The notes below the pieces were generated by a model. The model made no database searches and was not told the origin of the DNA. It worked only from the letters and a program-made list of their open reading frames with translations. Both the position numbers and the translations under genes were made by a program. Positions 48,377 to 57,466 of a stretch of DNA of 64,000 bases are shown here, in pieces. Position 1 is the first letter of the stretch. Each line of letters begins with the position of its first letter. Source of the DNA: Caldanaerovirga acetigignens (GTDB lineage Bacteria; Bacillota; Thermosediminibacteria; Thermosediminibacterales; Thermosediminibacteraceae); NCBI RefSeq assembly GCF_900142995.1, contig NZ_FRCR01000005.1, forward strand, positions 1 through 64,000, written 5' to 3'.

Positions 48377-50050
48377 TCACAATCGTTTGAATTCCACCAC
48401 CCTGTTCCTGCCTTTCTTTTTGGCGCCGAAAAGCAGGGCCTGGTCCGCCTTATTCACCAGTTCTTTTACGGTCAGGGCATCGTCGGGACATGAGGCAACT
48501 CCCGCGCTCACGGTCACAAATATCTTTTTACCCTCTTCTGTCACCGCAAATTCGGTGTTTTCGACAGCCTTTCTTATCCTTTCTGCTATTGCACAAGCCT
48601 CCGAGCCCGGAGTATCGGGAAGGATTATCGCAAATTCCTCCCCTCCGTAACGGCCGACGATATCGCCGTTTCGAACGTTTTGCTTTATAATTTGCGCAAG
48701 CTTCCTTAAAACTTTGTCGCCCATGAGGTGGCCGTAACTGTCGTTGTAGGACTTGAAATGATCGATATCTATCAGTATGAGGCTGAAAGTGCCGCCGCAG
48801 GTTCTTACACGGCTGGCCATCTGATCTAACTGATGATATATATACCTGTGATTATAAAGGCCTGTAAGGCCGTCGGTTGCGGCAAGATGGCTGGTTTTAT
48901 CAAATAACCGGGCGTTGGAAATGGCCACGGCCGCCTGGTTGGCCAGTATGCTCATTATCTTTAAATTTTTGGCGCTATAAGCGTTTTTTCGATTTGATGT
49001 TAGCGTCAACGCACCTACTATCCCCTTATTGCCGACTAGCGGAACCGACATCACCGACTTCGTCTCTGCCGGCAAGCCAGGCACTTTGAGGCACCTAGAA
49101 TCTTTCTTGTAACTTACTATCTCTCCTCTTTTGTTAACCAGAGCCCTGCCGGTGATGCCTTCCCCCGGCTTAATCCTGAAATCTCTTATCAGGTCGCTGG
49201 TAAAACCTTCGTACATTACGGGTTCAAGGCATCCCTTCCTGTAAAGGAAAAGGCAGATTGTATCCCACGGCGCAATGCTCTTTGCCGAATCGAACACCCT
49301 TTTTATCACTTCTTCAATATTTAAGGCTGAATTCAAAATCGCGGCGACATCGTAGAGCGCAGTAAGCTCCCGGTTAGTAGCAATGAGGCTCATGTACATT
49401 TTAAAAACGTACATTAACAAAAAATACGGGATAAATCCCATAATAGAATAATTAAAGCCGTGTATTGAATAAAGCCAGACGGTCAGGATCCCGGAAGGCA
49501 CGGAGATTATGTACGTTCCAAAGTCGACCATTATAGTTTCGAACGATTTTCTCAATGCGAGGCGCCCGTTTTCGAGGAAAATATAGGTTTCTATTAAAAT
49601 ATTGTTTATGAAAAAGTAAGCAAATATCCCGGACAACAGGGAAATAATTTCCGGGTATCCTATTTTTTTCAATCCCATGAAAAAAATAGTGCCGCCAAAA
49701 AAACTTAGCATGTATTGGCCTACATTGAAAAATACCTTATCCACTTCCTTCGGAAGGCTTTCCTCTGCCCATTTCATATAAAGCTGGCTGAAAAAGGCGC
49801 TAAGTGCTTTCATTAACGCTGCAGGAATTAATCCGAATATAAATCCGGCCGCATAGACGGTTCCGAACTCCATGCTAAAGCGCGCATTGTCAAGTTGAAC
49901 AACAAATAATTCAGAAATTAGCATCAAAAAGAAAAATGTGATATATTTAATGTCAAACCATCCAGAAGGAAACCCATATAAATTCGCCATTACTAGAAGA
50001 ATCCCTAAGCCTGCCAAGGCCACTGCCCTCGCATAAGTTTTTGCCTTCAT
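48377..50050 (-). CDS. Membrane-bound diguanylate cyclase (7TM-GAF-GGDEF)
   Basis: A 557-residue protein. Six to eight N-terminal membrane helices (residues 8-230) are followed by a GAF domain at about 245-390 (KSIAPWDTICLFLYRKG, GEGITGRALVNKRGE, SVMSVPLVGNKGIVGALTL). The GGDEF domain covers about 390-555 (DGLTGLYNHRYIY, LILIDIDHFKSYNDSYGH, active site RYGGEEFAIIL). The GGEEF loop is intact, so c-di-GMP synthesis is expected. An I-site RxxD is not obvious. It supplies the ligand for the riboswitch at 5.7 kb in principle. Confidence 0.9.
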   Translation of the reverse strand: MKAKTYARAVALAGLGILLVMANLYGFPSGWFDIKYITFFFLMLISELFVVQLDNARFSMEFGTVYAAGFIFGLIPAALMKALSAFFSQLYMKWAEESLPKEVDKVFFNVGQYMLSFFGGTIFFMGLKKIGYPEIISLLSGIFAYFFINNILIETYIFLENGRLALRKSFETIMVDFGTYIISVPSGILTVWLYSIHGFNYSIMGFIPYFLLMYVFKMYMSLIATNRELTALYDVAAILNSALNIEEVIKRVFDSAKSIAPWDTICLFLYRKGCLEPVMYEGFTSDLIRDFRIKPGEGITGRALVNKRGEIVSYKKDSRCLKVPGLPAETKSVMSVPLVGNKGIVGALTLTSNRKNAYSAKNLKIMSILANQAAVAISNARLFDKTSHLAATDGLTGLYNHRYIYHQLDQMASRVRTCGGTFSLILIDIDHFKSYNDSYGHLMGDKVLRKLAQIIKQNVRNGDIVGRYGGEEFAIILPDTPGSEACAIAERIRKAVENTEFAVTEEGKKIFVTVSAGVASCPDDALTVKELVNKADQALLFGAKKKGRNRVVEFKRL

Positions 50051-50120
50051 GGCTGTGCCCCCATCATAATTTTGGTATATATTATTCTACACAAATAGTG
50101 TATTTCCTTTTTTGCGCATT

Positions 50121-50149
50121 AAAAAAAAAGGCCCTTTTTTCGGGGCCTA
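50121..50149 (-). terminator. Terminator after the small membrane protein gene
   Basis: On the minus strand AGGCCC and GGGCCT flank CGAAAAAA, followed by TTTTTTTTT (50129-50121). A clear rho-independent terminator for the gene at 50261-50722. The remaining sequence to 50260 shows nothing else. Confidence 0.8.
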
Positions 50150-50260
50150 CCAAGAAAGAAAGGGGGGCACTAAGAACTAAGGGGTAACTATTAGAAGAAT
50201 AGGGCTTTACAATTTTAATTATAAATGTTTCGACAAGATTTTTCAATTCGAACACCTGTC

Positions 50261-50722
50261 CTAATTTTCATGGGATTTTAGACCCAATTCGACTTTTTCT
50301 ACATCGCGCAATCTTTCAAAGTACGCGGCAATTTTCTCGGGGGCTATATTTTTCATATTGAACGCTAATACAAAATCTCCTTCCGGCAGCTTTTTCAATC
50401 CATCTTCGACATCGAATCCGAATTTTTGTGAAAGCCTCTCCAGAATATCTAAGGTTTTGTCTTTGGAACCCATGTCGCAAATAAAGACTTTGTCTGCCTT
50501 TTCAAAAACTCCGCGGCTTGCAAGAAGCCTCATCATCCCTTCTATCTTGTCTTCCAAATCCTTGACAAAGATGAGCATCTGGGGTTTTATCAAAAATCCT
50601 TCTTTTTTTGCCCTCGAGAGCATTCTTTCAATAAAAAGTTCCAAAATCCTGTATATGCCCACAGTAGCAAATACTGCTAATATAAAAAAGCCTATATCGA
50701 ATTTTTTAAAAAAGACCTCCAT
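50261..50722 (-). CDS. Single-TM protein with glycosyltransferase-A-like core fragment
   Basis: A 153-residue protein: one membrane helix (about 8-27), a basic stretch, then about 110 cytosolic residues with LIFVKDLEDKIEGMMRLL and VFICDMGSKDKTLDILERLS. The latter strongly resembles the DxGSxDxT nucleotide-sugar loop of GT2 enzymes, but the acceptor and metal half is missing. It is probably a small membrane-anchored relative of unknown role. It lies 60 bp downstream of a DegU-like gene on the same strand and may belong to its unit. Confidence 0.55.
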   Translation of the reverse strand: MEVFFKKFDIGFFILAVFATVGIYRILELFIERMLSRAKKEGFLIKPQMLIFVKDLEDKIEGMMRLLASRGVFEKADKVFICDMGSKDKTLDILERLSQKFGFDVEDGLKKLPEGDFVLAFNMKNIAPEKIAAYFERLRDVEKVELGLKSHEN

Positions 50723-50784
50723 TCAAGTCCCCCCTCATCACATATTCATGTGTTATATTTATTCGGGAGGACCTTAGATCGTGC

Positions 50785-51426
50785 TTATACTAAGTTATTT
50801 TTAAGGGCGTAGACCGCCACCTGGGTTCTGTCCATCAGATTTAGTTTGCGCAGGATGCTGCTAACGTGGTTTTTCACTGTCTTTTCGCTTATCCCTAGTT
50901 TTTCCGATATTTCTATGTTGCTCATCCCTTCGGCAATATAGGCCATAACTTCCTTTTCTCTCGCGGTCAGCGGGCGGCCAGTTTTTTGAAGCGGCTGGCT
51001 GAGGCGCTTGTACTCTGCCACTAAGGCTCGAGTGAGGGTGGGCTGTATGTAAGTCTCCCCCCTGCTCACCGCCCTCACTGCTTCCACCAATGCATGGGGC
51101 TCTATGTCTTTTAAAATGTAGCCTGACACGCCAATTTTTAAAAGCTCAAGAAGGTATTCCCGGTCATCGTAAATCGTAAGGGCGATGATTTTAGCTTTGC
51201 ATTTTTCCTTTTTTAAAAGCCGTGTTGCTTCAACTCCGTTCAATTTGGGCATGTTGATGTCCATCAACACCACATCGGGGTCTTTTGTCCTTACTTCTTC
51301 CACTGCCTCCAGTCCATTGGAGGCCTCGCCCACCACCTCAATATCGCTTTCCATCTCCAGGAGCTTTTTAAGCCCTTTTCTCACAAGGACATGGTCATCT
51401 GCCAAGACTACGGATATCTTCGGCAT
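50785..51426 (-). CDS. DegU/NarL-family response regulator (second copy)
   Basis: A 213-residue regulator closely similar to the one at 14244-14909: receiver ADDHVLVRKGLKKLL, VVLMDINMPKLNGVEATRLL with the phospho-Asp, and ILKDIEPHALVEAVRAV; the GerE domain has LTAREKEVMAYIAEGMSN and TVKNHVSSILRKLNLMDR. ATG 51426 follows GGGGG with seven nt spacing. Cognate of the kinase gene just upstream (51441-52583). Confidence 0.9.
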   Translation of the reverse strand: MPKISVVLADDHVLVRKGLKKLLEMESDIEVVGEASNGLEAVEEVRTKDPDVVLMDINMPKLNGVEATRLLKKEKCKAKIIALTIYDDREYLLELLKIGVSGYILKDIEPHALVEAVRAVSRGETYIQPTLTRALVAEYKRLSQPLQKTGRPLTAREKEVMAYIAEGMSNIEISEKLGISEKTVKNHVSSILRKLNLMDRTQVAVYALKNNLV

Positions 51427-51440
51427 CAAAAATCCCCCTC

Positions 51441-52583
51441 TCATCTAAGAGGTATACTAATAAAAATATTTGTCCCGCAGCCTACTTCAGACCTGATCCT
51501 CACCGTGCCGCTCAAGAGGTCCACCCTCTCTTTTATATTTGTAATGCCGAAATGGTCGCCTTCTTTTTCGTCCAATTTTTCAATGTCAAATCCCACTCCG
51601 TCGTCCTCTACGCCAAGGTTCACTGCTTCGGATAAAAATTCGAGCTTTACTCTTACATTTCTTGCCATAGCGTGTTTTTTTACATTGCTAAGCGCTTCCT
51701 GTATCACCCGAAATAGCGTAATTTCCACATTAGAATCGAGCTTAACCCTTTCTCCCAGCACTACAAAGTCTACAGATATCCCTGTCTCTTCCTGAAATTC
51801 AGAGCAATATCTCCTTGCCACTGCCTCAATCCCAAGGTCATCCAGAGCAGAAGGGCGCAGGTTAAATATTATCTTTCTTATCTCTGCCAAAGTATTTTTT
51901 GCAATCTTTTTCAAATCCTTCAGCTCTCTTTTAACCGCATCAGGGTCATCCTCGTAAATTTTTTCTAAAACTTCAAGATGCACAAGCAAATTAGCCATCG
52001 ACTGAGCAGGGCCGTCATGGATTTCCCGGGCAATTGCCTTCCTCTCTTCTTCCTGTGCCTTTATTATTTTCCCTGCAAAGAGCTGCTTTTGGTTTATATC
52101 GGTAAGCTTTTCTGAAAGGTCCTGCAGATTGCCTTTTAGAAAATTGAGTGCTACCCCCATCTGCAGTGTGACCCGCTCCGCCTTTTTCAATATATCCTGC
52201 ATGTTTTTGAGATTTCGCTCCATCTCGTCTCTTTTTTCCCGGAGCTGTTTTTCTCTTTCCCTTTCCAATGTCAGCATTATCTGAATTTCCCGGGAGCGCT
52301 CGTACGCCGCCTTAATGTCTTCTTCGCTGTAATTTTCAAAGTCCCTGCTCACGACCATGAGCTGGTATTTCGAATTTTTCTCCATCTTCTCTAATTTTTC
52401 CACCGTCTTTATGGTTTCCGCTATATTTTTTTTAATCTGCTCCAGGTCCTTTTCCAGCCTTTCGCACTCTTTTTTGGCGTGTTCGGCTATCTTAAAGGTC
52501 TCCTCGTGTCCTTTTTCTACGGCTTCAATGGTGTTTCTTATAACATTTTCAAGGTGTTTTGCGTCCAGGTGGACCCTTTTCAA
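51441..52583 (-). CDS. DegS-like sensor histidine kinase (second copy)
   Basis: A 380-residue cytosolic kinase with the same layout as 14939-16078: N-terminal coiled coil (1-175), HisKA_3 with AREIHDGPAQSMANLL (about residue 188), and HATPase with VIQEALSNVKKHAMARN, VEDDGVGFD and GITNIKERVDLL. TTG 52583 follows GGGAGGGAG; the longer frame upstream contains the metK terminator region and is not used. Confidence 0.9.
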   Translation of the reverse strand: MKRVHLDAKHLENVIRNTIEAVEKGHEETFKIAEHAKKECERLEKDLEQIKKNIAETIKTVEKLEKMEKNSKYQLMVVSRDFENYSEEDIKAAYERSREIQIMLTLEREREKQLREKRDEMERNLKNMQDILKKAERVTLQMGVALNFLKGNLQDLSEKLTDINQKQLFAGKIIKAQEEERKAIAREIHDGPAQSMANLLVHLEVLEKIYEDDPDAVKRELKDLKKIAKNTLAEIRKIIFNLRPSALDDLGIEAVARRYCSEFQEETGISVDFVVLGERVKLDSNVEITLFRVIQEALSNVKKHAMARNVRVKLEFLSEAVNLGVEDDGVGFDIEKLDEKEGDHFGITNIKERVDLLSGTVRIRSEVGCGTNIFISIPLR

Positions 52584-52645
52584 AGCTCTCCCTCCCGGCT
52601 TTTTATATATTTTGACAAAATTCCCCAAAATTCCTGCTAATACCC

Positions 52646-52676
52646 AAAAAAAAGCAGCCTTTTTTAAAGGCTGCAT
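52646..52676 (-). terminator. metK terminator
   Basis: On the minus strand GCAGCC (52674-52669) pairs with GGCTGC (52659-52654) in a stem extended by TTT/AAA, followed by TTTTTTTT. Confidence 0.9.
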
Positions 52677-53857
52677 GCCTGCTTTTTTAAAATCTCAGCC
52701 TTGTCCGTCTTTTCCCAGGGCACGTCCAAATCCGTTCTGCCGAAGTGCCCATAAGCAGCGACCTGGCGGTAAATCGGCCTCCTCAAATCTAGGTCCCTTA
52801 TTATTGCTCCCGGGCGAAGATCGAAGTTTTCAATAACCAGCTTTTCAATCTTCTCATCGGGCAACACCCCGGTCCCGAAGGTATCCACCATTATCGAAAC
52901 CGGATGGGCTACTCCTATGGCGTAAGCTACCTGCACTTCACACTTTTTGGCAAGCCCTGCTGCCACTATATTCTTTGCTACATACCTCGCTGCGTAAGAG
53001 GCCGAGCGGTCCACCTTCGTCGGGTCCTTGCCGGAAAATGCGCCGCCGCCGTGGCGGGCATAGCCGCCGTAAGTGTCGACTATTATTTTTCTCCCGGTAA
53101 GCCCCGAATCTCCGTGAGGGCCTCCGATTACGAACCTTCCCGTCGGGTTGATGTAAAATTTTGTGTTTTTATCTATAAGCTCTTCAGGTATCACTTTTTT
53201 TATTACAGCTTCTATTATATCGCTTCTCAAAGTAGCAAGTTCGACCGTTGACTTGTGCTGTGCCGACACTACTACCTTGTCCACCCTTACAGGCTTTCCG
53301 TCTTCGTACTCCACCGTGACTTGGGTTTTTCCATCGGGCCTGAGATACGGCAAAATCTTCGTCTTTCTTACTTCAGCAAGCCTTCTTGCCAGCTTGTGGG
53401 CAAGCATTATAGGCATCGGCATTAGCTCAGGGGTCTCGTCCACCGCAAAGCCGAACATCATTCCCTGGTCGCCTGCGCCTATTCGATCAAGTTCATCGCC
53501 CTGCCCTTCTTCCCTCACCTCATAGGCAGCATCAACGCCTATCGCTATATCAGGGGACTGTTCGTCTATTGAGGTAATGACTGCACAGGTGTCACAATCA
53601 AAGCCGTATTTTGCCCTGGTATACCCGATTTCCCGTATGGTTTCTCTTGCAATTGAAGGTATGTCCACATAACAGTCGCAAGTTATCTCGCCCATGACGA
53701 GAACCAGGCCTGTGGTGACCGCTGTTTCGCAAGCTACCCTGGCCATGGGGTCCTTTTCTAAGATTGCATCCAATATGGCATCGGAAATCTGGTCGCAAAT
53801 TTTATCCGGATGCCCTTCTGTCACCGATTCAGAAGTGAAAAGATATTTCCTCGCCAT
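52664..53857 (-). CDS. metK: S-adenosylmethionine synthetase
   Basis: A 397-residue MetK forming AdoMet from methionine and [23 protein letters not shown] (GHPDK metal site), [15 protein letters not shown] and [19 protein letters not shown]-like [16 protein letters not shown] are diagnostic. It carries no SAM riboswitch upstream. It is the last gene of a six-gene minus-strand run that includes MTA phosphorylase. Confidence 0.97.
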   Translation of the reverse strand: MARKYLFTSESVTEGHPDKICDQISDAILDAILEKDPMARVACETAVTTGLVLVMGEITCDCYVDIPSIARETIREIGYTRAKYGFDCDTCAVITSIDEQSPDIAIGVDAAYEVREEGQGDELDRIGAGDQGMMFGFAVDETPELMPMPIMLAHKLARRLAEVRKTKILPYLRPDGKTQVTVEYEDGKPVRVDKVVVSAQHKSTVELATLRSDIIEAVIKKVIPEELIDKNTKFYINPTGRFVIGGPHGDSGLTGRKIIVDTYGGYARHGGGAFSGKDPTKVDRSASYAARYVAKNIVAAGLAKKCEVQVAYAIGVAHPVSIMVDTFGTGVLPDEKIEKLVIENFDLRPGAIIRDLDLRRPIYRQVAAYGHFGRTDLDVPWEKTDKAEILKKQACSL

Positions 53858-53877
53858 TTTACATTCCTCCTTTTTCT

Positions 53878-55467
53878 CTAGTCAAAGGCCTCTGGATTTA
53901 CCCTCATGTCAAAGCCGTTTTTCATGTTTATAAGGGCAACCCTCAGGCTTTCTATTATCATCCTCTGGATAAACGGGTGATAGTGGAGAGGCTTTGTATC
54001 AAGGTGGAGCATAGCCGAGAGCACCACTTTGACAAGTTCCCTTTCGCCCATCTTGTTTAGGAAATCAGCCGACAGCTCCAACATTCTCTTTAATGTTTCT
54101 AATCGAGGTTCGATTAGCTCTGATGTAAACTTTGAAAAAAGGCTTTCTGCCTTGGAAAGCGTCATCTTTTTAATGTAATATCCGTTTTTCGACTTATGCT
54201 CCTCGGCGTAATCGTATACCCTCGGTTCTGCCACAAACCAGTCTTCAAAAAGGCGGTAGTTGAAAAGGTCAAAAGTACTTTTGTAGTAATCGTCACTAGC
54301 CTTTATGGACGAAAGGTCGTACATGCCAAAGTCAGGCCTATAAGGTTTAGGCACAATTCGGCAGGACATACTCTCTTCTATTACGCCTTTCCAGAAAAAA
54401 AATTGATAAGGTATGGGATTGCCTGCCTTTAAATTCCAATAGTAGGCATCCTTTATCAAAGCAACGGCATAATTGGCATCCGCTTCGACTATTATCGTGC
54501 TCCTTGAAAGGTCCCTCACAGAATTTTCAAATTCCCTGCTGGTCATCTGGGAAATGCTCCAACAGTCCCTTATTCCCTCTGAAACGTTGACAAGGAGGTT
54601 CATGGAGCAAAGCCTTCTTTTTTTAATCGGATTTCTCCAGGTAAACCACAAAGCCCTGCTCCCTAGCCCATCTATAGAAGACAATATCACCTTAACCGGC
54701 TTTTTCAAATTCACCGGCATTTCGTAAGGTTCTTCCGCCACACCGCTAAACTTAAGCCTTAAAATTTCCCTTTCCACGGTCTTTTTCAACCGCTCGTTCC
54801 CCACTTCGCGGGAAACCTTGTTCAGTGCATAAAGGGCTTTCCCGCTTCTTATTTTCCCCAGAGCTCTTGCGGCTTCTTCTGCCACCGGGATGTCATCAAC
54901 CTTCGCTAAAATCTCAAGCAAAACTACAGCATTTTCCAGGCGGTGTCCGCCTATGTCCCTGATGTAAGCAAGTTTTACTTCTGGAGGAAAATCCTGCAGG
55001 TCATCCAGGATATATGGAATCAAAAAATAATCTTCATTGATGTCTTCTATCATCTCTATCAGCGACTGGGACACCACTTTTTCGAAATCTTTCATTATAC
55101 TGTTGAGCGGCAGGTCCCCGGTATCTACGCCGTAGTGAGACAGGACAGAAAGAATCCTGGCCTTAACCTTGTCCGATACCTGCGGCATCACGAGGATATC
55201 CATCAGAGGTCCAACCAGACGGTAGTCATTGGCATATTCAAGGGCATAGCACACTATAGGTGCTAGTTCTTCATCGCTTTCCCTGAGCTTTGAAAGGCAA
55301 ACCGGCACCACCATATCGCCCATGCTGAAAAGCTTTTTCATCGATCTGTCCAGTTGCCCCACCGTATAGTCTTTATTTTTTAAAGCCTCCAGAAAAGAGA
55401 GAATCTGTCTTTTTTTAAGGAGGCTGTAGTCCACCTTAGAAGTCTTCTTTTGAGTTTTTCTTTGCAT
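53878..55467 (-). CDS. HEAT-repeat protein of unknown function
   Basis: A 529-residue soluble protein. The first 260 residues contain HEAT-like helical repeats ([41 protein letters not shown]). The rest is a domain I do not recognise ([60 protein letters not shown]). The second half resembles proteins annotated only as conserved hypothetical in Clostridia. ATG 55467 follows AAGGAGTG. It separates the aldolase from metK. Confidence 0.6.
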   Translation of the reverse strand: MQRKTQKKTSKVDYSLLKKRQILSFLEALKNKDYTVGQLDRSMKKLFSMGDMVVPVCLSKLRESDEELAPIVCYALEYANDYRLVGPLMDILVMPQVSDKVKARILSVLSHYGVDTGDLPLNSIMKDFEKVVSQSLIEMIEDINEDYFLIPYILDDLQDFPPEVKLAYIRDIGGHRLENAVVLLEILAKVDDIPVAEEAARALGKIRSGKALYALNKVSREVGNERLKKTVEREILRLKFSGVAEEPYEMPVNLKKPVKVILSSIDGLGSRALWFTWRNPIKKRRLCSMNLLVNVSEGIRDCWSISQMTSREFENSVRDLSRSTIIVEADANYAVALIKDAYYWNLKAGNPIPYQFFFWKGVIEESMSCRIVPKPYRPDFGMYDLSSIKASDDYYKSTFDLFNYRLFEDWFVAEPRVYDYAEEHKSKNGYYIKKMTLSKAESLFSKFTSELIEPRLETLKRMLELSADFLNKMGERELVKVVLSAMLHLDTKPLHYHPFIQRMIIESLRVALINMKNGFDMRVNPEAFD

Positions 55468-55540
55468 TTTGCACTCCTTCCCAAAAGGCAAAGTGAAGCC
55501 CTATTAATTATATTATAGCCTGTCTTTTTGTGCAACGCTT

Positions 55541-56194
55541 TTACCTTTGGCCGTACGAATTTAAGTAAAAGTCTCTTATGAACTTCACTTCGCCCTCAGT
55601 AAGAGGTACTGGATTGCCCGCTATCTTGGATTTTATAAAAATTTCAGCACTTTTTTCTACTACTAGGCATATTTTAAAAGCTTCGGCCAGGTCCCTGCCC
55701 ACAGCCACCACGCCGTGGTTTGCAAGCAGCACAGCATTTCGGTCCCCTAAAGCTTCTACCGCATTTTTTGCCAGTTCCTGCGACCCTGAAGGCGCGTATT
55801 TGGCCACCTTGACCGGCCCCCCGACCATTGCCGCCATATCCTCCATGACGCAGGGTATCTCAACCCTGGCAGCAGCACAGGCGCTGGCGTTGGTGCTGTG
55901 GGTGTGTATTATTGCCCGTATGTCCGGCCTTGCCCTGTAAATGGCCGCATGTACCGGAGTTTCAACAGAAGGCTTTCTCCCCGATTTTAAGGGCTTACCC
56001 TCAAGGTCCACTTCCACAATATCCTCAGGCTCAAGCATGGCATAGTTCATGCCGCTAGGCGTAATTACAAATACATCGTTACTACAGTTTCGGGCACTTA
56101 TATTCCCCCAAGTTGCCACAACAAGACCTTCTTTTACAATTTTTTCTCCGTATTCTACTACCATCTGTTTTATTTTGAGCAAGAACATTTCCAT
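55541..56194 (-). CDS. Class II aldolase (fuculose/ribulose-phosphate aldolase family)
   Basis: A 217-residue zinc aldolase. ATWGNISARN (substrate phosphate site), VITPSGMNYAMLEPEDIV, VHAAIYRARPDIRAIIHTHS (zinc His pair), NASACAAARVEIPCVM, and LLANHGVVAVGRDLAEAF (third His) are the family pattern. Beside MTA phosphorylase it may act as the 5-methylthioribulose-1-phosphate aldolase of the DHAP shunt; an ordinary sugar-phosphate aldolase is the alternative. ATG 56194, or 56188, follows GGAGG. Confidence 0.85.
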   Translation of the reverse strand: MEMFLLKIKQMVVEYGEKIVKEGLVVATWGNISARNCSNDVFVITPSGMNYAMLEPEDIVEVDLEGKPLKSGRKPSVETPVHAAIYRARPDIRAIIHTHSTNASACAAARVEIPCVMEDMAAMVGGPVKVAKYAPSGSQELAKNAVEALGDRNAVLLANHGVVAVGRDLAEAFKICLVVEKSAEIFIKSKIAGNPVPLTEGEVKFIRDFYLNSYGQR

Positions 56195-56207
56195 CCATCC
56201 TCCAATA

Positions 56208-56633
56208 TCAGCTCCAGAGATTTAACCCTGTGATTTCGTCATATTTCCTCTCTAACGAATCGCCTAAAAGCTCTTTTATGTAAAACTCAGCCGCAAAAAC
56301 TTCTGTGCCTTCCAAAAGATGGCCGCCGAAAGCCTTTCCGTCGCGGTCACCCAATACTACATGAAGGTGCAAAGCCGGTTTCCCCTGGAATCTCGAAATA
56401 TTGCCTATACAGCTTAATATTTCCATTGGTCTTTCCAAAACTACATTGCGGTATTCCTTTTTTTCCTGGTCGTAAATGGCCACCACCGACTTTTTACACG
56501 CACCTATTACTTTTACTATTCCCGCTTTTATGTCCTTTCCTTCCACCAGCGAAAGCAAGGACGAAAGCAGGTCCTTTCCGTGCTCCAGTCTTCCTAAAAA
56601 TTCTCGCCCTGATTTGTACTCGTTTACCAGCAT
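56208..56633 (-). CDS. PCC/DUF296 domain protein
   Basis: A 141-residue protein of the plants-and-prokaryotes-conserved (PPC/DUF296) family: EFLGRLEHGKDLLSSLLSL, LSCIGNISRFQGKPALHLHV and GKAFGGHLLEGTEVFAAEFY. The paired His (HLHV) and GGHL are the conserved metal-site motifs of bacterial members. Function is unknown. It lies between MTA phosphorylase and the aldolase and may be part of the same pathway or its regulation. Confidence 0.85.
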   Translation of the reverse strand: MLVNEYKSGREFLGRLEHGKDLLSSLLSLVEGKDIKAGIVKVIGACKKSVVAIYDQEKKEYRNVVLERPMEILSCIGNISRFQGKPALHLHVVLGDRDGKAFGGHLLEGTEVFAAEFYIKELLGDSLERKYDEITGLNLWS

Positions 56634-56644
56634 AAAAGCCCTCC

Positions 56645-57448
56645 TTAGCCCATGCGGGCGGTTTTTAATTCTTCACCGCACCGGCAGTGGCGCTCTTTTG
56701 GGATTCTCTCTATTATTGTATATATCAGGTCCTTTAATTTCCCCAGATTTTCGTTGAATACCTTAAGCACCATCTCGTGGCTCACGGGCTCTATGTCAGG
56801 ATGGCCTTCAAGGCCAACGTCATAGTCGGTTACCAACGTAATGTTGGCGTAGCAAATCTCCAGTTCCCGCGCAAGTACCACTTCCGGGTACTGAGTCATG
56901 TTTATTACTTCCCATCCGTGGCTCGAAAATTCCCGGCTTTCTGCTTTTGTAGAAAACCTTGGGCCCTGGACAACCACGACGGTCCCCCTTTCGTGAAAGG
57001 GCAAGCCTTTTTCCCTCGCCACTTCAATTGCTATTTTTCTAAGCTCGGGGCAGTAAGGCTCGGCACCGCCGATATGCGTAGTAATCGGACCGTCGTAAAA
57101 AGTATCTTTTCTTCCCCAGGTGCGGTTTACGAACTGGTCGCATATCACGAAATCCCCCGGTTTTATGTGGGGCTGAAGGCTGCCCGATGCGCAGGGGCCC
57201 AAAATCCTCGTTACGCCCAACTGTTTTAGGGCGTAGATGTTTGCCCTGTAGTTTATTGCATGCGGCGGGAACCTATGGTCCTTGCCATGCCTTGGAAGGA
57301 AGGCCACAGTCTTATCCGCTATTTTCGCAAGGGCTATTTTGTCGCTGGGAGCACCATAAGGAGTTTCCACCGTTATTTCTTTAACATCGTCTAAAAAGGC
57401 GTAAAAGCCCGTTCCGCCTATAACACCTATGTCCGCCTTTAAATCCAT
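56645..57448 (-). CDS. mtnP: S-methyl-5'-thioadenosine phosphorylase
   Basis: A 267-residue PNP-superfamily trimeric phosphorylase. IGVIGGTGFYAFL, FLPRHGKDHRFPPHAINYRA, GPCASGSLQ, VVVQGPRFSTKAESREF and NMTQYPEVVLARELEICYAN are the MTAP signatures. It converts MTA plus phosphate to adenine and methylthioribose-1-phosphate. Some relatives prefer inosine or guanosine, but HRFPPHAINYRAN favours MTA. The tail CRCGEELK holds an uncommon CxC pair, a motif also seen in thermophilic MTAPs. Confidence 0.9.
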   Translation of the reverse strand: MDLKADIGVIGGTGFYAFLDDVKEITVETPYGAPSDKIALAKIADKTVAFLPRHGKDHRFPPHAINYRANIYALKQLGVTRILGPCASGSLQPHIKPGDFVICDQFVNRTWGRKDTFYDGPITTHIGGAEPYCPELRKIAIEVAREKGLPFHERGTVVVVQGPRFSTKAESREFSSHGWEVINMTQYPEVVLARELEICYANITLVTDYDVGLEGHPDIEPVSHEMVLKVFNENLGKLKDLIYTIIERIPKERHCRCGEELKTARMG

Positions 57449-57466
57449 AAAGACTTCCTCCTCGCC

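Noticed and set aside
53858-53960. SAM or T-box riboswitch ahead of metK or cimA
   Set aside because: The upstream sequences are short or coding and lack the conserved motifs of either class.
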